A DNA stretch of 64,000 bases from Symsagittifera roscoffensis. Its lineage: Eukaryota; Xenacoelomorpha; Acoela; Convolutidae. Each line of letters starts with the position of its first letter. The first letter of the stretch is position 1. Below are positions 42,153 to 52,062 of the stretch, one piece after another. The notes below the pieces were generated by a model, which saw only the letters and a program-made list of their open reading frames with translations, was not told the origin of the DNA and made no database searches. Where the stretch lies: the NCBI RefSeq assembly GCF_963678635.1, contig NC_087064.1, positions 72,537,465 to 72,601,464 of the forward strand. Reading direction: 5' to 3'. The position numbers and the translations under genes are program-made.

Positions 42153-45100
42153 TTAAAGTTGTTTTTGAAATTCAACTTTCTTTAATATTTTAGATTGTGG
42201 GATGAATAATTTATAATTTTTACGTGGTTGATTTCTAAGTCGTGAAGACTCTCTATGTTCTGATTTGTCGATTTGTTCTTGGGGTATTATTTGTTCTGTC
42301 ATTTTTCTATTTTTTCTTTCTTTTTGTGATGTATTTTGATCTAGATTTTTTGTGTTATTTTTTGTGGTAGTTGATTTTGTTATTTGGTTTTTGAGGTGAA
42401 CATCTTTTTGTTCCTTTGTTGGATTTTCCGTATGTGGATCATTTTGAATAACTTGTAAACCTGTAAAAGAATATAATTGAGTTAGTTCGCGGAGTGCGTA
42501 TTCTTTTGGATAATAAGGTAATAGGTTATTTCGGTGTTGAATGATTTCTTTTTTGTCTGAGTCGGTGATTTTATATGTGACATCAGTGGGTTTTGCAATT
42601 ATTTGGTATGGTCCTTTACGAAGGGGTTGTAATTTTTTTGAAATTCCTTTTTGAGTATTAAAATAGGGTATTAAAACAAATGTTCCAATTTTTAAATCGG
42701 AGGCTGGTGTAAAGCGTGAATTTATTTGTTCATTAATATTTTGCCTTTGTAACAACTTTTTTGTTACTTTTTGGTAAATTTCATTGTGTTTTTTATCTCT
42801 GTTTAAAATCCATTCGGTGTGTGTACCGGAGGCTAATTTAAGAATTTGTGGGTGATGAAAATGATCTTCATCGTGTGTATGTAATGGTAGGTTATAACAA
42901 ATTGAGTCTTTATTTGGTTGACAATAACCTTGTGCGTTTTTATGAGAGTTTGCTGTAAACATTATTGGTTTGCGTGGCTTTTGGTTAAAAACCATTTCAT
43001 ATGGTGACATTCCTAGAGTTGTCGTAATTTGTGAATTATATGCTAAGGGAAATAGTTTTACATCTGCTGACCATTCGGTGTATTTTGTATCATTTCCATT
43101 GATGATACATCTGAGATATTCTTGTAATGAACGGTTCATACCTTCGACTAAGCCGTTTGTCCAAGGTGCGTGAGATGTACGTGGTTTGTGTTTGATGTTA
43201 TATAGATGACATAGTGTGATGATTTCATTATTTATGAATTCTGTACCGTTGTCTGTAACTAAAATTTCTGGTAGTCCGAATTTTGCTATCCAGTGTTCAT
43301 AAAGCGTTGTGTAAGCATAATAAGCGTTACAATGTGGTACTGGGTTAAGTGCTACATAATGTGTAAATGCGTCAACAATTACCATAATGTAGGAGTTTCC
43401 TTCTGATGAGGGTGAAATTGGTCCTTTAGTATCAAATGAGATACGATGGTTAAAGTACAAACTTTGTCCTTTAAAATCTTGTTTTTGTGCTATTTGTTTT
43501 TGATTTGGGTGAGGTTTATTTAGTTGGCATACTATACAATCATTGCATAGTATTTTTATCCAAATTGGTGCATTTGGGAAATAAAAGTTTTGTATAAAAT
43601 TTGAATATGTTTTCTCTGATCCAGAGTGTCCTTTAATATTTTGTGTATGTGAAATATTAAAAGCTATGAGAATCATACTCAAAGGGAGACAGGGAACTGT
43701 AGATTCATTTAGTTTGTATTCTAGAAGGTCTGTGTTTTCGTTAATTGTTGTATTATTGAATTTTCGAAAATATCGGAGGAGTGTTTTATTTCCTAAAATA
43801 GTTGTATCTGCCTTGACGGGTTTAGTTTTATATTTGTGCCATGATTTTAGTTGTCGAATTACTGGGTCAAGATTTTGATATTGTTTCAGTGTTGAAATTG
43901 TAATTTTTTCTGTTGGGGGGTGAAAAATGTGTTCAATTTCTAATTTAGATAAGGGTATTGTATCAAGTGGGTTATGGAGGTCAAAAACTTGATTTATTGT
44001 GTATTTTGAATCGTTTGTTTGTGGTCCTGATAAGTTTATTTTATCAGTTAAATTTTCTTTTTCAATTAGTGGGAAATGGTTTTTTTTAGGCGGGTGTTGT
44101 TTTATTCTTTTTTGTTGGGTGTTATTTTTTATCCATTGTGAATATGGGATTGGTTTAAAAGTTGATGTTCCAAGTAGGTCAACTTCATAGTGATTATTTT
44201 GACAATCTAAATAAAGTGGGAAGTGTTGTAGATTGTTTATCTGTGATTGTTCAACGTCAGTTTTTACTGCATATTTGCATTCTAGTCGGGGTGATGTTTC
44301 ATTTTCTGCAAGGTAGAATTTTATATTTTTGGGTATTTCAACTGTGGTTTTACGTGTAAGTAATTCAGGTGGCGTATTTCGACTTAAGGTGTCTGGTAAT
44401 GCAAGATTTTTTCCTGCGGTCCAAACTATATGTAAGTTTGGGAATTTCCTTAAAATTAGTTGAAATCTATAAACTCGGTGGTTTGGATTAGACTTTTGTG
44501 TAAAAAGAAAGATGATTGGTTTATGGTCTGTGAATAGAACTGTGGGATGTTTTGATCCAAGTATCAGAAATTCATATTCTGTTAGTGTATATATTATGGC
44601 TGTACATTCTCTCATTAGAGTTGAGAGTCGTAGCTCTGCTTGAGTGAATAATCGAGAATTTGCTGATATGAGGTTCATTTTATTTGTACTATTATGTGAT
44701 TGTAATAATGCTGCGCCGATGCCAAAGTTCGAAGCATCGCACATTGCATAAAATGGTTGATTTGAATCTGGAATTGTGTTTGAAATTTGTTCAGTTTGAA
44801 GTTTTTTAATTTCTTCAAATCGTGCTTGATGTTCTGTATTCCATTCAAAATTATTTTGTTGTCTAAGTATATTATAGAATGGTCGTAGATATAATTGCAT
44901 TTTATAAACATATTTGCTTAAAAAGTTTAACATTCCAAGGAATTCTTGGGTTTTCTTTTTATTTGTTGGTGGTTGGAGTTTTTGAATAGCGTCTATACGT
45001 GATTTCAATGGAGTGATTGTTTTTCTCTCTATATTATGTCCTAAGAATTTAACTCTTGTCAAAAAGAAGTGTGATTTATCGGGGGCGGCCTTCAGATTTT

Positions 45101-45818
45101 CGTTCTGAAGTATTTGGTGATATTGTTCTAAAACATTGAACATTTCCTCTTTTGTCTGTGATTGCATAAAAACATCGTCTAAATAGGTGATTGCGTTTTT
45201 CTTGAGTATTAGTGGTCTAAAAATTTTGCTCATAAAAGCTGAAAATGCTGCTGGTCCTATGGATATTCCATAGAATAAGCGGTTGAATTCGTATTGTTGG
45301 TTTCCAATAACAAATTGTGTTAAACGTCGTGATTGTTCATCTAATGGCATTTGATTATATGCACTATTCATATCGGCGGTGGTAAAGTATTTTCCGTTTA
45401 TTTTTGTTAAAATAACTTGTATTGGTTCAATGGGCCAATTACACTTTGATTCATCTATGAGTGAGTTGAGGTATCTAGCATCGAGAACAATTTTTAATGA
45501 TTCTCCTTTGGCTAGAATTATAACAGGGTTGATAAATGTGTTGCCTTTTGGTTGTTCTTCTTTGTTTACTGGTGATATAATGTTGTATTGTTCTAAAATG
45601 TCGAGTAATCTGTTCACTTTATCGTGTAAGTGAATTGGTACTTTACTTGCTCTTTGTTTTTTGAAAACTGCGTCTGGTTTTAATGGGAGATGTAGTGATG
45701 AGATGATTTTGCCAACATCAAATTTGGATGTTGCATAGACTGATGAATATTTAATTAGCTGCTTGGCTAGTTTTTCAAATTTGTCTTGTGTTATTTGTGA
45801 ATGTTGGAAATTAAACAT
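42153..45818 (-). CDS. pol: Pol polyprotein: RT, RNase H, integrase (copy C)
   Basis: 1221 codons, intact. RT: FTTADM with D149 and YLDD at 212-215. RNase H: D361 (CDASN), E404, D431 (TDHKP) and D476 (LPDTLSR). Integrase zinc site: H724, H731, C761, C764; core: D796 (SFDTKGP), D856 (VTDNGTEF) and E892 (LVEGMN), exactly 35 residues apart, as in retroviral and Ty3/gypsy integrases. GPY at 1069-1071 marks a GPY/F module; a Lys/Gln-rich tail follows. The frame is -1 relative to gag and is open about 67 nt before the gag stop, which suggests a Gag-Pol fusion by -1 frameshifting; no canonical slippery heptamer was seen. Pol may instead start at its own ATG 45818. Confidence 0.95.
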   Translation of the reverse strand: MFNFQHSQITQDKFEKLAKQLIKYSSVYATSKFDVGKIISSLHLPLKPDAVFKKQRASKVPIHLHDKVNRLLDILEQYNIISPVNKEEQPKGNTFINPVIILAKGESLKIVLDARYLNSLIDESKCNWPIEPIQVILTKINGKYFTTADMNSAYNQMPLDEQSRRLTQFVIGNQQYEFNRLFYGISIGPAAFSAFMSKIFRPLILKKNAITYLDDVFMQSQTKEEMFNVLEQYHQILQNENLKAAPDKSHFFLTRVKFLGHNIERKTITPLKSRIDAIQKLQPPTNKKKTQEFLGMLNFLSKYVYKMQLYLRPFYNILRQQNNFEWNTEHQARFEEIKKLQTEQISNTIPDSNQPFYAMCDASNFGIGAALLQSHNSTNKMNLISANSRLFTQAELRLSTLMRECTAIIYTLTEYEFLILGSKHPTVLFTDHKPIIFLFTQKSNPNHRVYRFQLILRKFPNLHIVWTAGKNLALPDTLSRNTPPELLTRKTTVEIPKNIKFYLAENETSPRLECKYAVKTDVEQSQINNLQHFPLYLDCQNNHYEVDLLGTSTFKPIPYSQWIKNNTQQKRIKQHPPKKNHFPLIEKENLTDKINLSGPQTNDSKYTINQVFDLHNPLDTIPLSKLEIEHIFHPPTEKITISTLKQYQNLDPVIRQLKSWHKYKTKPVKADTTILGNKTLLRYFRKFNNTTINENTDLLEYKLNESTVPCLPLSMILIAFNISHTQNIKGHSGSEKTYSNFIQNFYFPNAPIWIKILCNDCIVCQLNKPHPNQKQIAQKQDFKGQSLYFNHRISFDTKGPISPSSEGNSYIMVIVDAFTHYVALNPVPHCNAYYAYTTLYEHWIAKFGLPEILVTDNGTEFINNEIITLCHLYNIKHKPRTSHAPWTNGLVEGMNRSLQEYLRCIINGNDTKYTEWSADVKLFPLAYNSQITTTLGMSPYEMVFNQKPRKPIMFTANSHKNAQGYCQPNKDSICYNLPLHTHDEDHFHHPQILKLASGTHTEWILNRDKKHNEIYQKVTKKLLQRQNINEQINSRFTPASDLKIGTFVLIPYFNTQKGISKKLQPLRKGPYQIIAKPTDVTYKITDSDKKEIIQHRNNLLPYYPKEYALRELTQLYSFTGLQVIQNDPHTENPTKEQKDVHLKNQITKSTTTKNNTKNLDQNTSQKERKNRKMTEQIIPQEQIDKSEHRESSRLRNQPRKNYKLFIPQSKILKKVEFQKQL

Positions 45819-45853
45819 TGTTAAAAATTTCTGTTGATTCTCTGTGTAGTTAC

Positions 45854-48800
45854 TTATGTTGAATGTAGGTTTGAAATATGGGGTTTTTGTGAAATAATCC
45901 GTATTTCTGTTTTCATTATATTATTTATAGACAATTCTTCATTAAGGATTGTGGACTGGCAGATATCTAGTAATTGGAGTATATTATTTACACGATATGC
46001 TTTTTCGTGTATTGGTGATATTGTAGCGTTGGTTTCGCAATAGCCTAAAAGTCCTAAAGGTAATGTTACTTGGTAAGGTGTATTGTTGTATACATGTAAG
46101 GAAATAATATCTGAATTCGAGTTTTTCAAATATTTTATTGATGAGATTGTGATTTTGAAAAACTTATGAATAGGCTTGAATTCAAAATCTGACATATAAA
46201 ATTTTTGTTTGTTTTGTTTTTTATCATATTGGTGAACTTGTTTGATTGAAAAATTATAGATGTTTCCTGATAGTGGTTTCAAGTGTTTTCTTTGTTGGTT
46301 ATATATTGGGTAAAATTTTGAAAAGAATGGTGGTTGTTTATTTAGTCTTTGAAAAAATGTTAGGGATGTGTCTTTTGTTTTTGTATATTTATCTTTGATT
46401 AATATTTTACTATTTAAGATGTTGATTGTTGGTATATATTTAGAGATAAATGGTATTCCAATGATATTGTGTTTGATATCAGTGATATGGAATATTTGTT
46501 TAAATGGTTTGGTTAAAATTTTGTTTTGCTCCATTGTTCTTGTGGGGAGAAGAAATAATTGAATTTTTCCGTAGTTTATTAATGTTGATCCTTGTGCTGT
46601 TGCTAGTTTGCTGGAGGTTTCAAGAGGTGTTAGCTTTGGGTGTAAGGTTTTTATTTCATTCCATGTGGGAATGTTTATTATATTTGATTCTGCTCCTGAA
46701 TCAATTAAAAAATCAATTTCAAGATCTGGTGGTTGAAATTCTTTGCTTCTTGCACTTTCTAAAAGAAATGGTATTGTCCAAATTTTTTCTTTGGGTTGTT
46801 CTTTTTGTATGTTTTGATAGATGTGATTTGTATTCAAGCATTTTGTTTTTTCGTTCTCATTGGGTTGATTTGTAGTGTTAATTTCATTAGTTTTTTGTGT
46901 CGTCGGTGTGGAATGGATGGGTTCAATATAATAATTGTGAAGGAGTTCTGATTGATTCTCATATATGTGTGATGAAAAAGGTTGTTCATATATAACAGGT
47001 TCATAGTCATTTTCGACTTTTATCATATTGATGGAGATAGTGTTTTCTGTTTCACTTTCTGAGTCTGATGATTCACAGTTTATTTGATTGAGTTGTAACA
47101 CATCATTTACTGTGTCGTCAATACCTGGAGGGTCTGATGTTGTTTCTGGATTTGATTGTACTTGATTTATATTCCTTTGATGTTTAGGTGTACTACTTCT
47201 ATGGCGATTATTAGAATTATTATAATGGTTATTATTCCTGTGTGGTGATTGGGAATAATTTCTATAACGATTATTATAACTTGAATGTCGATTTTGTGAA
47301 TTATTTCGTGATCTGTTCTGGTAATTATTGTTCGGTCTGTTATAGTTCGATCTATTATATGAGTTATTCCTTGATCGATTGTTCGGGTAATTCTGGTTTC
47401 GGTTGTTTGAATAACTTCTATTCCGATTATTGGAGTAGTTTCTATTCCTATTGTATGATGAATTTCGTGATTGATTGTTTGGATAGTAATTATTTCTTGA
47501 TTGGGAATTAGATCTAGAAACAAATCGTGTTGTATTTGAATTTGATCTGGAGTAGTTATTTCGACTATTTGGTCTATTGTAGTGATTTTGTGATGAATTT
47601 TGCGTATTTCTTCGTTCTGGTGATCTTCCTCTATAACTTGAGTTATATGGTGATTGATTTCTTGTATAATTTGTATTGTTCGGGAGTGGTTTTCCTGAAC
47701 TGTTGTTGCTGTACACAGTTTTGTTCGGTAGATTTTGATCTTTTTTCATGTATTGATAGAATGATTTATTTGGTTCTTTATATTTTTGAGGTTTATTTTG
47801 ATTGTCTCGCTGTTTTTGTCTACATTCAGAAATACTATGTCCGTATCGTCGGCAATAATTACACCATTTTTTGAAAGATGGTTTGCCTTTAAAGTTTGGG
47901 TGTTTTTCGTAAATATTGAGTATTTCAGTGATTTTTTCAACGAGGTCTGTATCTGATTCCTGTATATTGTTTATATTTGTGGAAGCTGTTTCAATTCTGT
48001 TAACGTATTGTAATTTCAGATTTTCCGTTTCTTCGAGTTTCATTGTGATTTCTGCTTGTTCTAGTTTGTCTACTAGTTTTCGAAAATCTAAATCGGGTTC
48101 TCGAATTGAAGAAGGATGGGATGCTCTCTTTTTTATTGCTATTTTTCTTAATTGCGGTGTTAAGGTCATCATTAAGATTTCTGTCATCTTTGTGTTTTTA
48201 TAGTCGTGTGTATTTAATGAATATGCTTTTCGAACTAGTGTTTCGATTCGTACTGCTAATTGCTTGATGGTTTCGTTTGGTAATCTGCGAATTTCATTAC
48301 ATAAAACTCTTTGTTGTTGTTTGTTTCTTTCGGAGTCAAACATTTTTGAAAATTCTTGTGTAAACCTTTTCCAATTTGATTTTATTTCTATAGGCAATAC
48401 TGAAAACCATTTTTGGGCTGCGCCGTCTAAAGTTGTTTGTATCAACGCTGTGCGTCGATGTATCCAGTTTTGATGTAGTGGCGTATTAATTGGTTCGGGT
48501 CCTATATTTAAAATTAAATTTGCTGTTACTGCATTTAAATAGTCTTCTACAGAATATTCAGGGTCTGTTCCTGTGAATACCATTAAAGGTTTATTTGATG
48601 TTATTGATGATCCACCCATAAGGTATGGATTCATTGTCATTTGTAATGATTCTGCTGCATTTGGCATTTGAGAAAAATTTGAAAGTTGATTTCTTGTTAT
48701 TTCGTGTTGTTGAAGATAATATGGGAGTGGTATTTCATTTTGCATTTGTGTTGGTTGGTAGGAGTTTGCAATCATTGGGTTTTGTTGTTGAATTGGTTGA

Positions 48801-49099
48801 AAAGATTGTGTATTAATTGGGTTTTGCTGCTTAATTGGTTGTTGATTTTGTGTATCTATTGGTTGTGGAGAAAAAATTCTATGATTTGTATGTGGTTTCT
48901 GTACTCCTTGTCCACGATATTCTTGATTATAGGGTGCAAATATATCTGGTTGTAAGAAATCATCATCTGAGGATAAGTAATCCATTTGATAAGATGTTTG
49001 TTTTTTATTTTTATTTTGTTGAAAAAATGGATAGTTTTCACTACGATCCTGTGGAGGATGTAAATTTGTTTGGAAATTTACTGAATTAGGTGGTGCCAT
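45854..49099 (-). CDS. gag: Gag-protease polyprotein (copy C)
   Basis: 1081 codons. Residues 1-160 are Gln/Asn/Pro-rich. About 165-390 is a capsid-like retrotransposon Gag domain (DYLNAV, GAAQKWF, FTQEFSKMF, LVRKAYSL). A single CCHC zinc knuckle C-x2-C-x4-H-x4-C lies at about 413-427. About 450-650 is a long Arg/Asn/Ser/Tyr-rich region, probably RNA-binding and disordered. The aspartic protease motif DSGAE starts at residue 800, with the downstream hydrophobic IIGIPF motif. The protein is larger than usual for gypsy Gag. It begins directly after, and in the same frame as, a TGA that ends ORF99. Confidence 0.92.
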   Translation of the reverse strand: MAPPNSVNFQTNLHPPQDRSENYPFFQQNKNKKQTSYQMDYLSSDDDFLQPDIFAPYNQEYRGQGVQKPHTNHRIFSPQPIDTQNQQPIKQQNPINTQSFQPIQQQNPMIANSYQPTQMQNEIPLPYYLQQHEITRNQLSNFSQMPNAAESLQMTMNPYLMGGSSITSNKPLMVFTGTDPEYSVEDYLNAVTANLILNIGPEPINTPLHQNWIHRRTALIQTTLDGAAQKWFSVLPIEIKSNWKRFTQEFSKMFDSERNKQQQRVLCNEIRRLPNETIKQLAVRIETLVRKAYSLNTHDYKNTKMTEILMMTLTPQLRKIAIKKRASHPSSIREPDLDFRKLVDKLEQAEITMKLEETENLKLQYVNRIETASTNINNIQESDTDLVEKITEILNIYEKHPNFKGKPSFKKWCNYCRRYGHSISECRQKQRDNQNKPQKYKEPNKSFYQYMKKDQNLPNKTVYSNNSSGKPLPNNTNYTRNQSPYNSSYRGRSPERRNTQNSSQNHYNRPNSRNNYSRSNSNTTRFVSRSNSQSRNNYYPNNQSRNSSYNRNRNYSNNRNRSYSNNRNQNYPNNRSRNNSYNRSNYNRPNNNYQNRSRNNSQNRHSSYNNRYRNYSQSPHRNNNHYNNSNNRHRSSTPKHQRNINQVQSNPETTSDPPGIDDTVNDVLQLNQINCESSDSESETENTISINMIKVENDYEPVIYEQPFSSHIYENQSELLHNYYIEPIHSTPTTQKTNEINTTNQPNENEKTKCLNTNHIYQNIQKEQPKEKIWTIPFLLESARSKEFQPPDLEIDFLIDSGAESNIINIPTWNEIKTLHPKLTPLETSSKLATAQGSTLINYGKIQLFLLPTRTMEQNKILTKPFKQIFHITDIKHNIIGIPFISKYIPTINILNSKILIKDKYTKTKDTSLTFFQRLNKQPPFFSKFYPIYNQQRKHLKPLSGNIYNFSIKQVHQYDKKQNKQKFYMSDFEFKPIHKFFKITISSIKYLKNSNSDIISLHVYNNTPYQVTLPLGLLGYCETNATISPIHEKAYRVNNILQLLDICQSTILNEELSINNIMKTEIRIISQKPHISNLHST

Positions 49100-49399
49100 T
49101 CAGTTATCCCAGTTTCGAGATCTTGTATAATTACTAAAATTTTTTCGTGGTTGATAATTTGTTTTTGATGGATGTGTGTAATTATAATTATGGTCTGCAA
49201 AATTGTTTCTAGTGATCGTTTTGCGTGTTTTTGGCGGTATTGTCATGGGTCTGTATGTTTGGTAATCCATGTGTGAATATTTTGGGGCAACCGAAGGTTT
49301 AACGGTTGATTGTAAGGTTACCTGTGTTTGTGAAGGATTTGTTTGGTCGTATTGGTGAAATACTTTGTTGTGTAGTTGTTGTGTGTACGATTTCTTCAT
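49100..49399 (-). CDS. ORF99: possible N-terminal extension of Gag across UGA
   Basis: 99 codons, basic and rich in Thr, Asn, Tyr, Gln and Pro, like the Gag N-terminus. It overlaps the end of ORF357 by 101 nt in the +1 frame. It ends ...DN TGA with gag ATG as the very next codon in the same frame. It could be a readthrough extension of Gag, or a bridge from ORF357 by frameshifting, or a reinitiation device. No domain recognised. Confidence 0.5.
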   Translation of the reverse strand: MKKSYTQQLHNKVFHQYDQTNPSQTQVTLQSTVKPSVAPKYSHMDYQTYRPMTIPPKTRKTITRNNFADHNYNYTHPSKTNYQPRKNFSNYTRSRNWDN

Positions 49400-50372
49400 T
49401 TATGAAGTGTGATGGTGTCTGGATATCTTGTTGAGTAAGATTCCTAGTTCCATTGAGGTTTTCATTGTGTATGACTGTAGAGTTTAAACTATTATTTTGC
49501 ATATCGGGTAAAAATATATTATAGTTTAATGGTGTTGCATCAATGGTTAATGGTATTACTCTTACATAATCTCTTATATAAGATATCGTACTTATTGCTT
49601 GGCTTGAGATTGATTGTGGGAAGTTTATGAATACGGGATGAGACCATTCGGGGTACCAAACATAGTCTGATTGTTCTGTGATGGAAGTATCATCGTTTGA
49701 GTTTTGGGGTCTAAAATTTTTTCTTGCTTGTGAAATTAAATCAATATTATGTGTGAAATAATCTATTATGAACCATGCCAAAATCTTTTGTAAGTCGTGT
49801 TTTGTATGTTGTGAAACTTCATCTTTCGTGAAATTTTCTTTAATTATATTTAGAAAACTAGAGAGTAGTGTGATTTCATGTCGTACTCTTATGTGTTTAG
49901 ATGTTTCTGTCGGTGAAACATTTGTGATTGGGATTTCGTTTTCTAATATCGAGATATAACTATATATTATTGCAAAAACTTCATTGGTGAATATGGAGTT
50001 TGCTCTTTGTGAGTTATGATATTGGATGCTTTTTATATATTCCGAGAATACTTTTGAAAATTCTAAATCAAGGTCGTCTGTTTGAATTATATATTTATTG
50101 TGATTCTGATTTGGTGAGCTGAATTCTATGGAGTAGATTCCGTATTGTTGCGTTAGGTTACATATATCTTTTAGATAGTGATCGATAATTTGTCTTTTGA
50201 TTTTTACATCTGGGAACTCTGTTTTACATGGACTGATTCCGGGTTCAAACAAATTTAAGAGTAAATTTTTGCAAAATATATGCTGTCCTCTATCAGTGGT
50301 TGCATCTACTATAAAGGGGAAGATATCATCATCATCTGGACTTTCTTCACCTGGGGTGTGTGTTGAGCTCAT
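49299..50372 (-). CDS. ORF357: extra pre-gag protein of unknown function
   Basis: 357 codons, intact, upstream of gag where typical gypsy elements have only leader. An acidic start (EESPDDDD) is followed by a likely globular, helix-rich domain (about 20-290, for example FTNEVFAIIYSYISILENEIP and HDLQKILAWFIIDYF) and a Ser/Thr/Asn-rich tail. No known retroviral motif is seen. It overlaps ORF155 by 26 nt. It could be a matrix-like or accessory protein. Confidence 0.72.
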   Translation of the reverse strand: MSSTHTPGEESPDDDDIFPFIVDATTDRGQHIFCKNLLLNLFEPGISPCKTEFPDVKIKRQIIDHYLKDICNLTQQYGIYSIEFSSPNQNHNKYIIQTDDLDLEFSKVFSEYIKSIQYHNSQRANSIFTNEVFAIIYSYISILENEIPITNVSPTETSKHIRVRHEITLLSSFLNIIKENFTKDEVSQHTKHDLQKILAWFIIDYFTHNIDLISQARKNFRPQNSNDDTSITEQSDYVWYPEWSHPVFINFPQSISSQAISTISYIRDYVRVIPLTIDATPLNYNIFLPDMQNNSLNSTVIHNENLNGTRNLTQQDIQTPSHFINEEIVHTTTTQQSISPIRPNKSFTNTGNLTINR

Positions 50373-50814
50373 TTTTTCGTTTGATGACTGTTAATATGTA
50401 ATTATCAATGTGTCTAATTGGTTGATTCCAATTGTATAAATGTACTGGTTTGTGTTTATACTGCTTTTTTATTCTTCTTTTTCCTCTTTTTGATGAATTT
50501 GAAGTTGTTTCTGAGTCAGAGAAATATAATTGATCGTGAATTGGGCAATTTTTATCTATTGATTCTTTTAGTTTATAAAGTTCGTCTAAACTGTTGGTTT
50601 CTGATTCTGAAAATGCGTTGCGGTTTTTGGAAAATCTTTTTCGTGTAATTTGTCTTTGTTTAGTTATTATTTTTCTCTTTAGTGTTTGTCGTTTTGTTCG
50701 AATATATCCAACTGTTTGTGTATGAGGTGTGATTACAAGGTCGTATTTTTTGTTATCTATTTCACAATTGTGTAAAACGATTGTTTGTTTATTTCCTAGG
50801 TTTTTAAATGACAT
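50347..50814 (-). CDS. ORF155: basic protein, first ORF of the element
   Basis: 155 codons, rich in Lys and Arg (TKRQTLKRKIITKQRQITRK and KRGKRRIKKQYKHK) with a short acidic Ser-rich stretch between. Suggests an RNA- or nuclear-targeted protein. It begins about 1250 nt after the LTR. Not recognised as a known family. Confidence 0.6.
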   Translation of the reverse strand: MSFKNLGNKQTIVLHNCEIDNKKYDLVITPHTQTVGYIRTKRQTLKRKIITKQRQITRKRFSKNRNAFSESETNSLDELYKLKESIDKNCPIHDQLYFSDSETTSNSSKRGKRRIKKQYKHKPVHLYNWNQPIRHIDNYILTVIKRKNELNTHPR

Positions 50815-52062
50815 AATGTTTAGGATGACGGGTGCAAAAGGTTGTTAAATGATTTCTATTTGTTTAAACTGTTAGTCCTTACGATTTTTTTGTTAGCCTA
50901 ACCTGGGTCTATTTGTTCAGGGTTGGGGAGAAAAGTATATCGATTCCGAAGAATGATTTTATACTTTCTCGTGGCTAGTATAAGCTAAGGTGTTAACTTA
51001 CTTAATCTTACTTAAGGGTAGTGATTGTGTTCAGGGTTGGAGAATAGTAAATCGATCCACAAGGTTCAGGTATAATTAGAACGCGAGTAGTTCGTTAGAT
51101 ACTATTTTAAACTTACTAAGTCTAAGATTTATCCTGGGTCTGGTAAGAGGGGGGATCAAGTGAAGGATGAATAACCGAAGTTCTTCACTGTTTATCCTAA
51201 TTTGAATGATTAGTTTTGTTCAAAAATTTCTATTAGTCCTGGGTTTTTAGAAAGGGTTGGATAGTGAATCGACGTTTGAGGTCGTTAGACACTAGTTAAG
51301 TGGGTGGGGGAGAACAAAGTTGTTCTTTTTGATCCAAGGATAGGCCTTGATGATCAAGTTTTAAATTTAATTATATAGAAAATGATTTAAGATCCAAGGA
51401 TAAGCCTTGATGATCTGATTTTAAAATTAAGTGAATTTAAGTTTTAAAATGATTTAAATTTGTGTAAGGAAAAGATTTAGTATTTTTATGATATTAGTGA
51501 GCTTATGAATGCTGTTATGTTTAGGTGATGAAGCTGGAACAACAGGATGATTTATAATTACTAACCATTTATTGTCATGCTACTAATTTTTATTTTGATT
51601 TTCAATAAATATTTTTCAAACATGTTTTGTATATTACTGCAGAATTTAGGAAAACGATCTGAGATCTTTTTATCAATCGTTATTGTATATTAATAATTTT
51701 GTTTAGCGCCTGAAATGATTTTGAAGATTGACTTCAAAATTTTATGTTTGCAAATGAAAATCTAAATTCATTGCTAGTAGTATTCTAAATACAAAAGTTT
51801 GTTCTGGCTTTTGCCGAACTATCATATAACTATATGGTAAGTTTCTGCTTTGTCGTATGTCGTCTCTGGTTCGAGGTCTTCTTCCAATTCCGGGTAGTTC
51901 TGTTATCGTTCGGAATATTGGCTCTGATCTATTGAGTCGTAGAGACATTTCGATTAAATTATTGTCGTATAACATTTTGTAAATGTTTTGTCTAAATTCT
52001 AATCTATTATTGGTTAATTCTAAGCTATTAAGGTCTTGTTCGAGACTTATGGTCGCACCAGA
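50815..52062 (-). other. 5' leader of copy C with internal repeats
   Basis: A long untranslated leader of about 1.25 kb. A 25-bp block beginning GATCCAAGGATA and ending TGATGATC occurs at 51331-51355 and 51391-51415 with one change. CCTGGGTCT/GGGTTGG-type segments recur near 50902, 51133 and 51238. Packaging or translation-control signals would be expected here but none can be named. A 77-codon antisense-overlapping frame at 51742-51975 is of doubtful meaning. Confidence 0.5.
52050..52060 (-). promoter_or_regulatory. Primer binding site, copy C
   Basis: In element orientation TGGTGCGACCATAAG starts 2 nt after the 5' LTR. A TGG start is the complement of tRNA CCA. The first 11 nt are shared with copy B. 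The tRNA identity was not determined. Confidence 0.7.

Noticed and set aside
47167-47874. ORFs of 90-118 codons on both strands inside gag
   Set aside because: They are shadows of the Asn/Arg/Ser repeats in the Gag nucleocapsid region.
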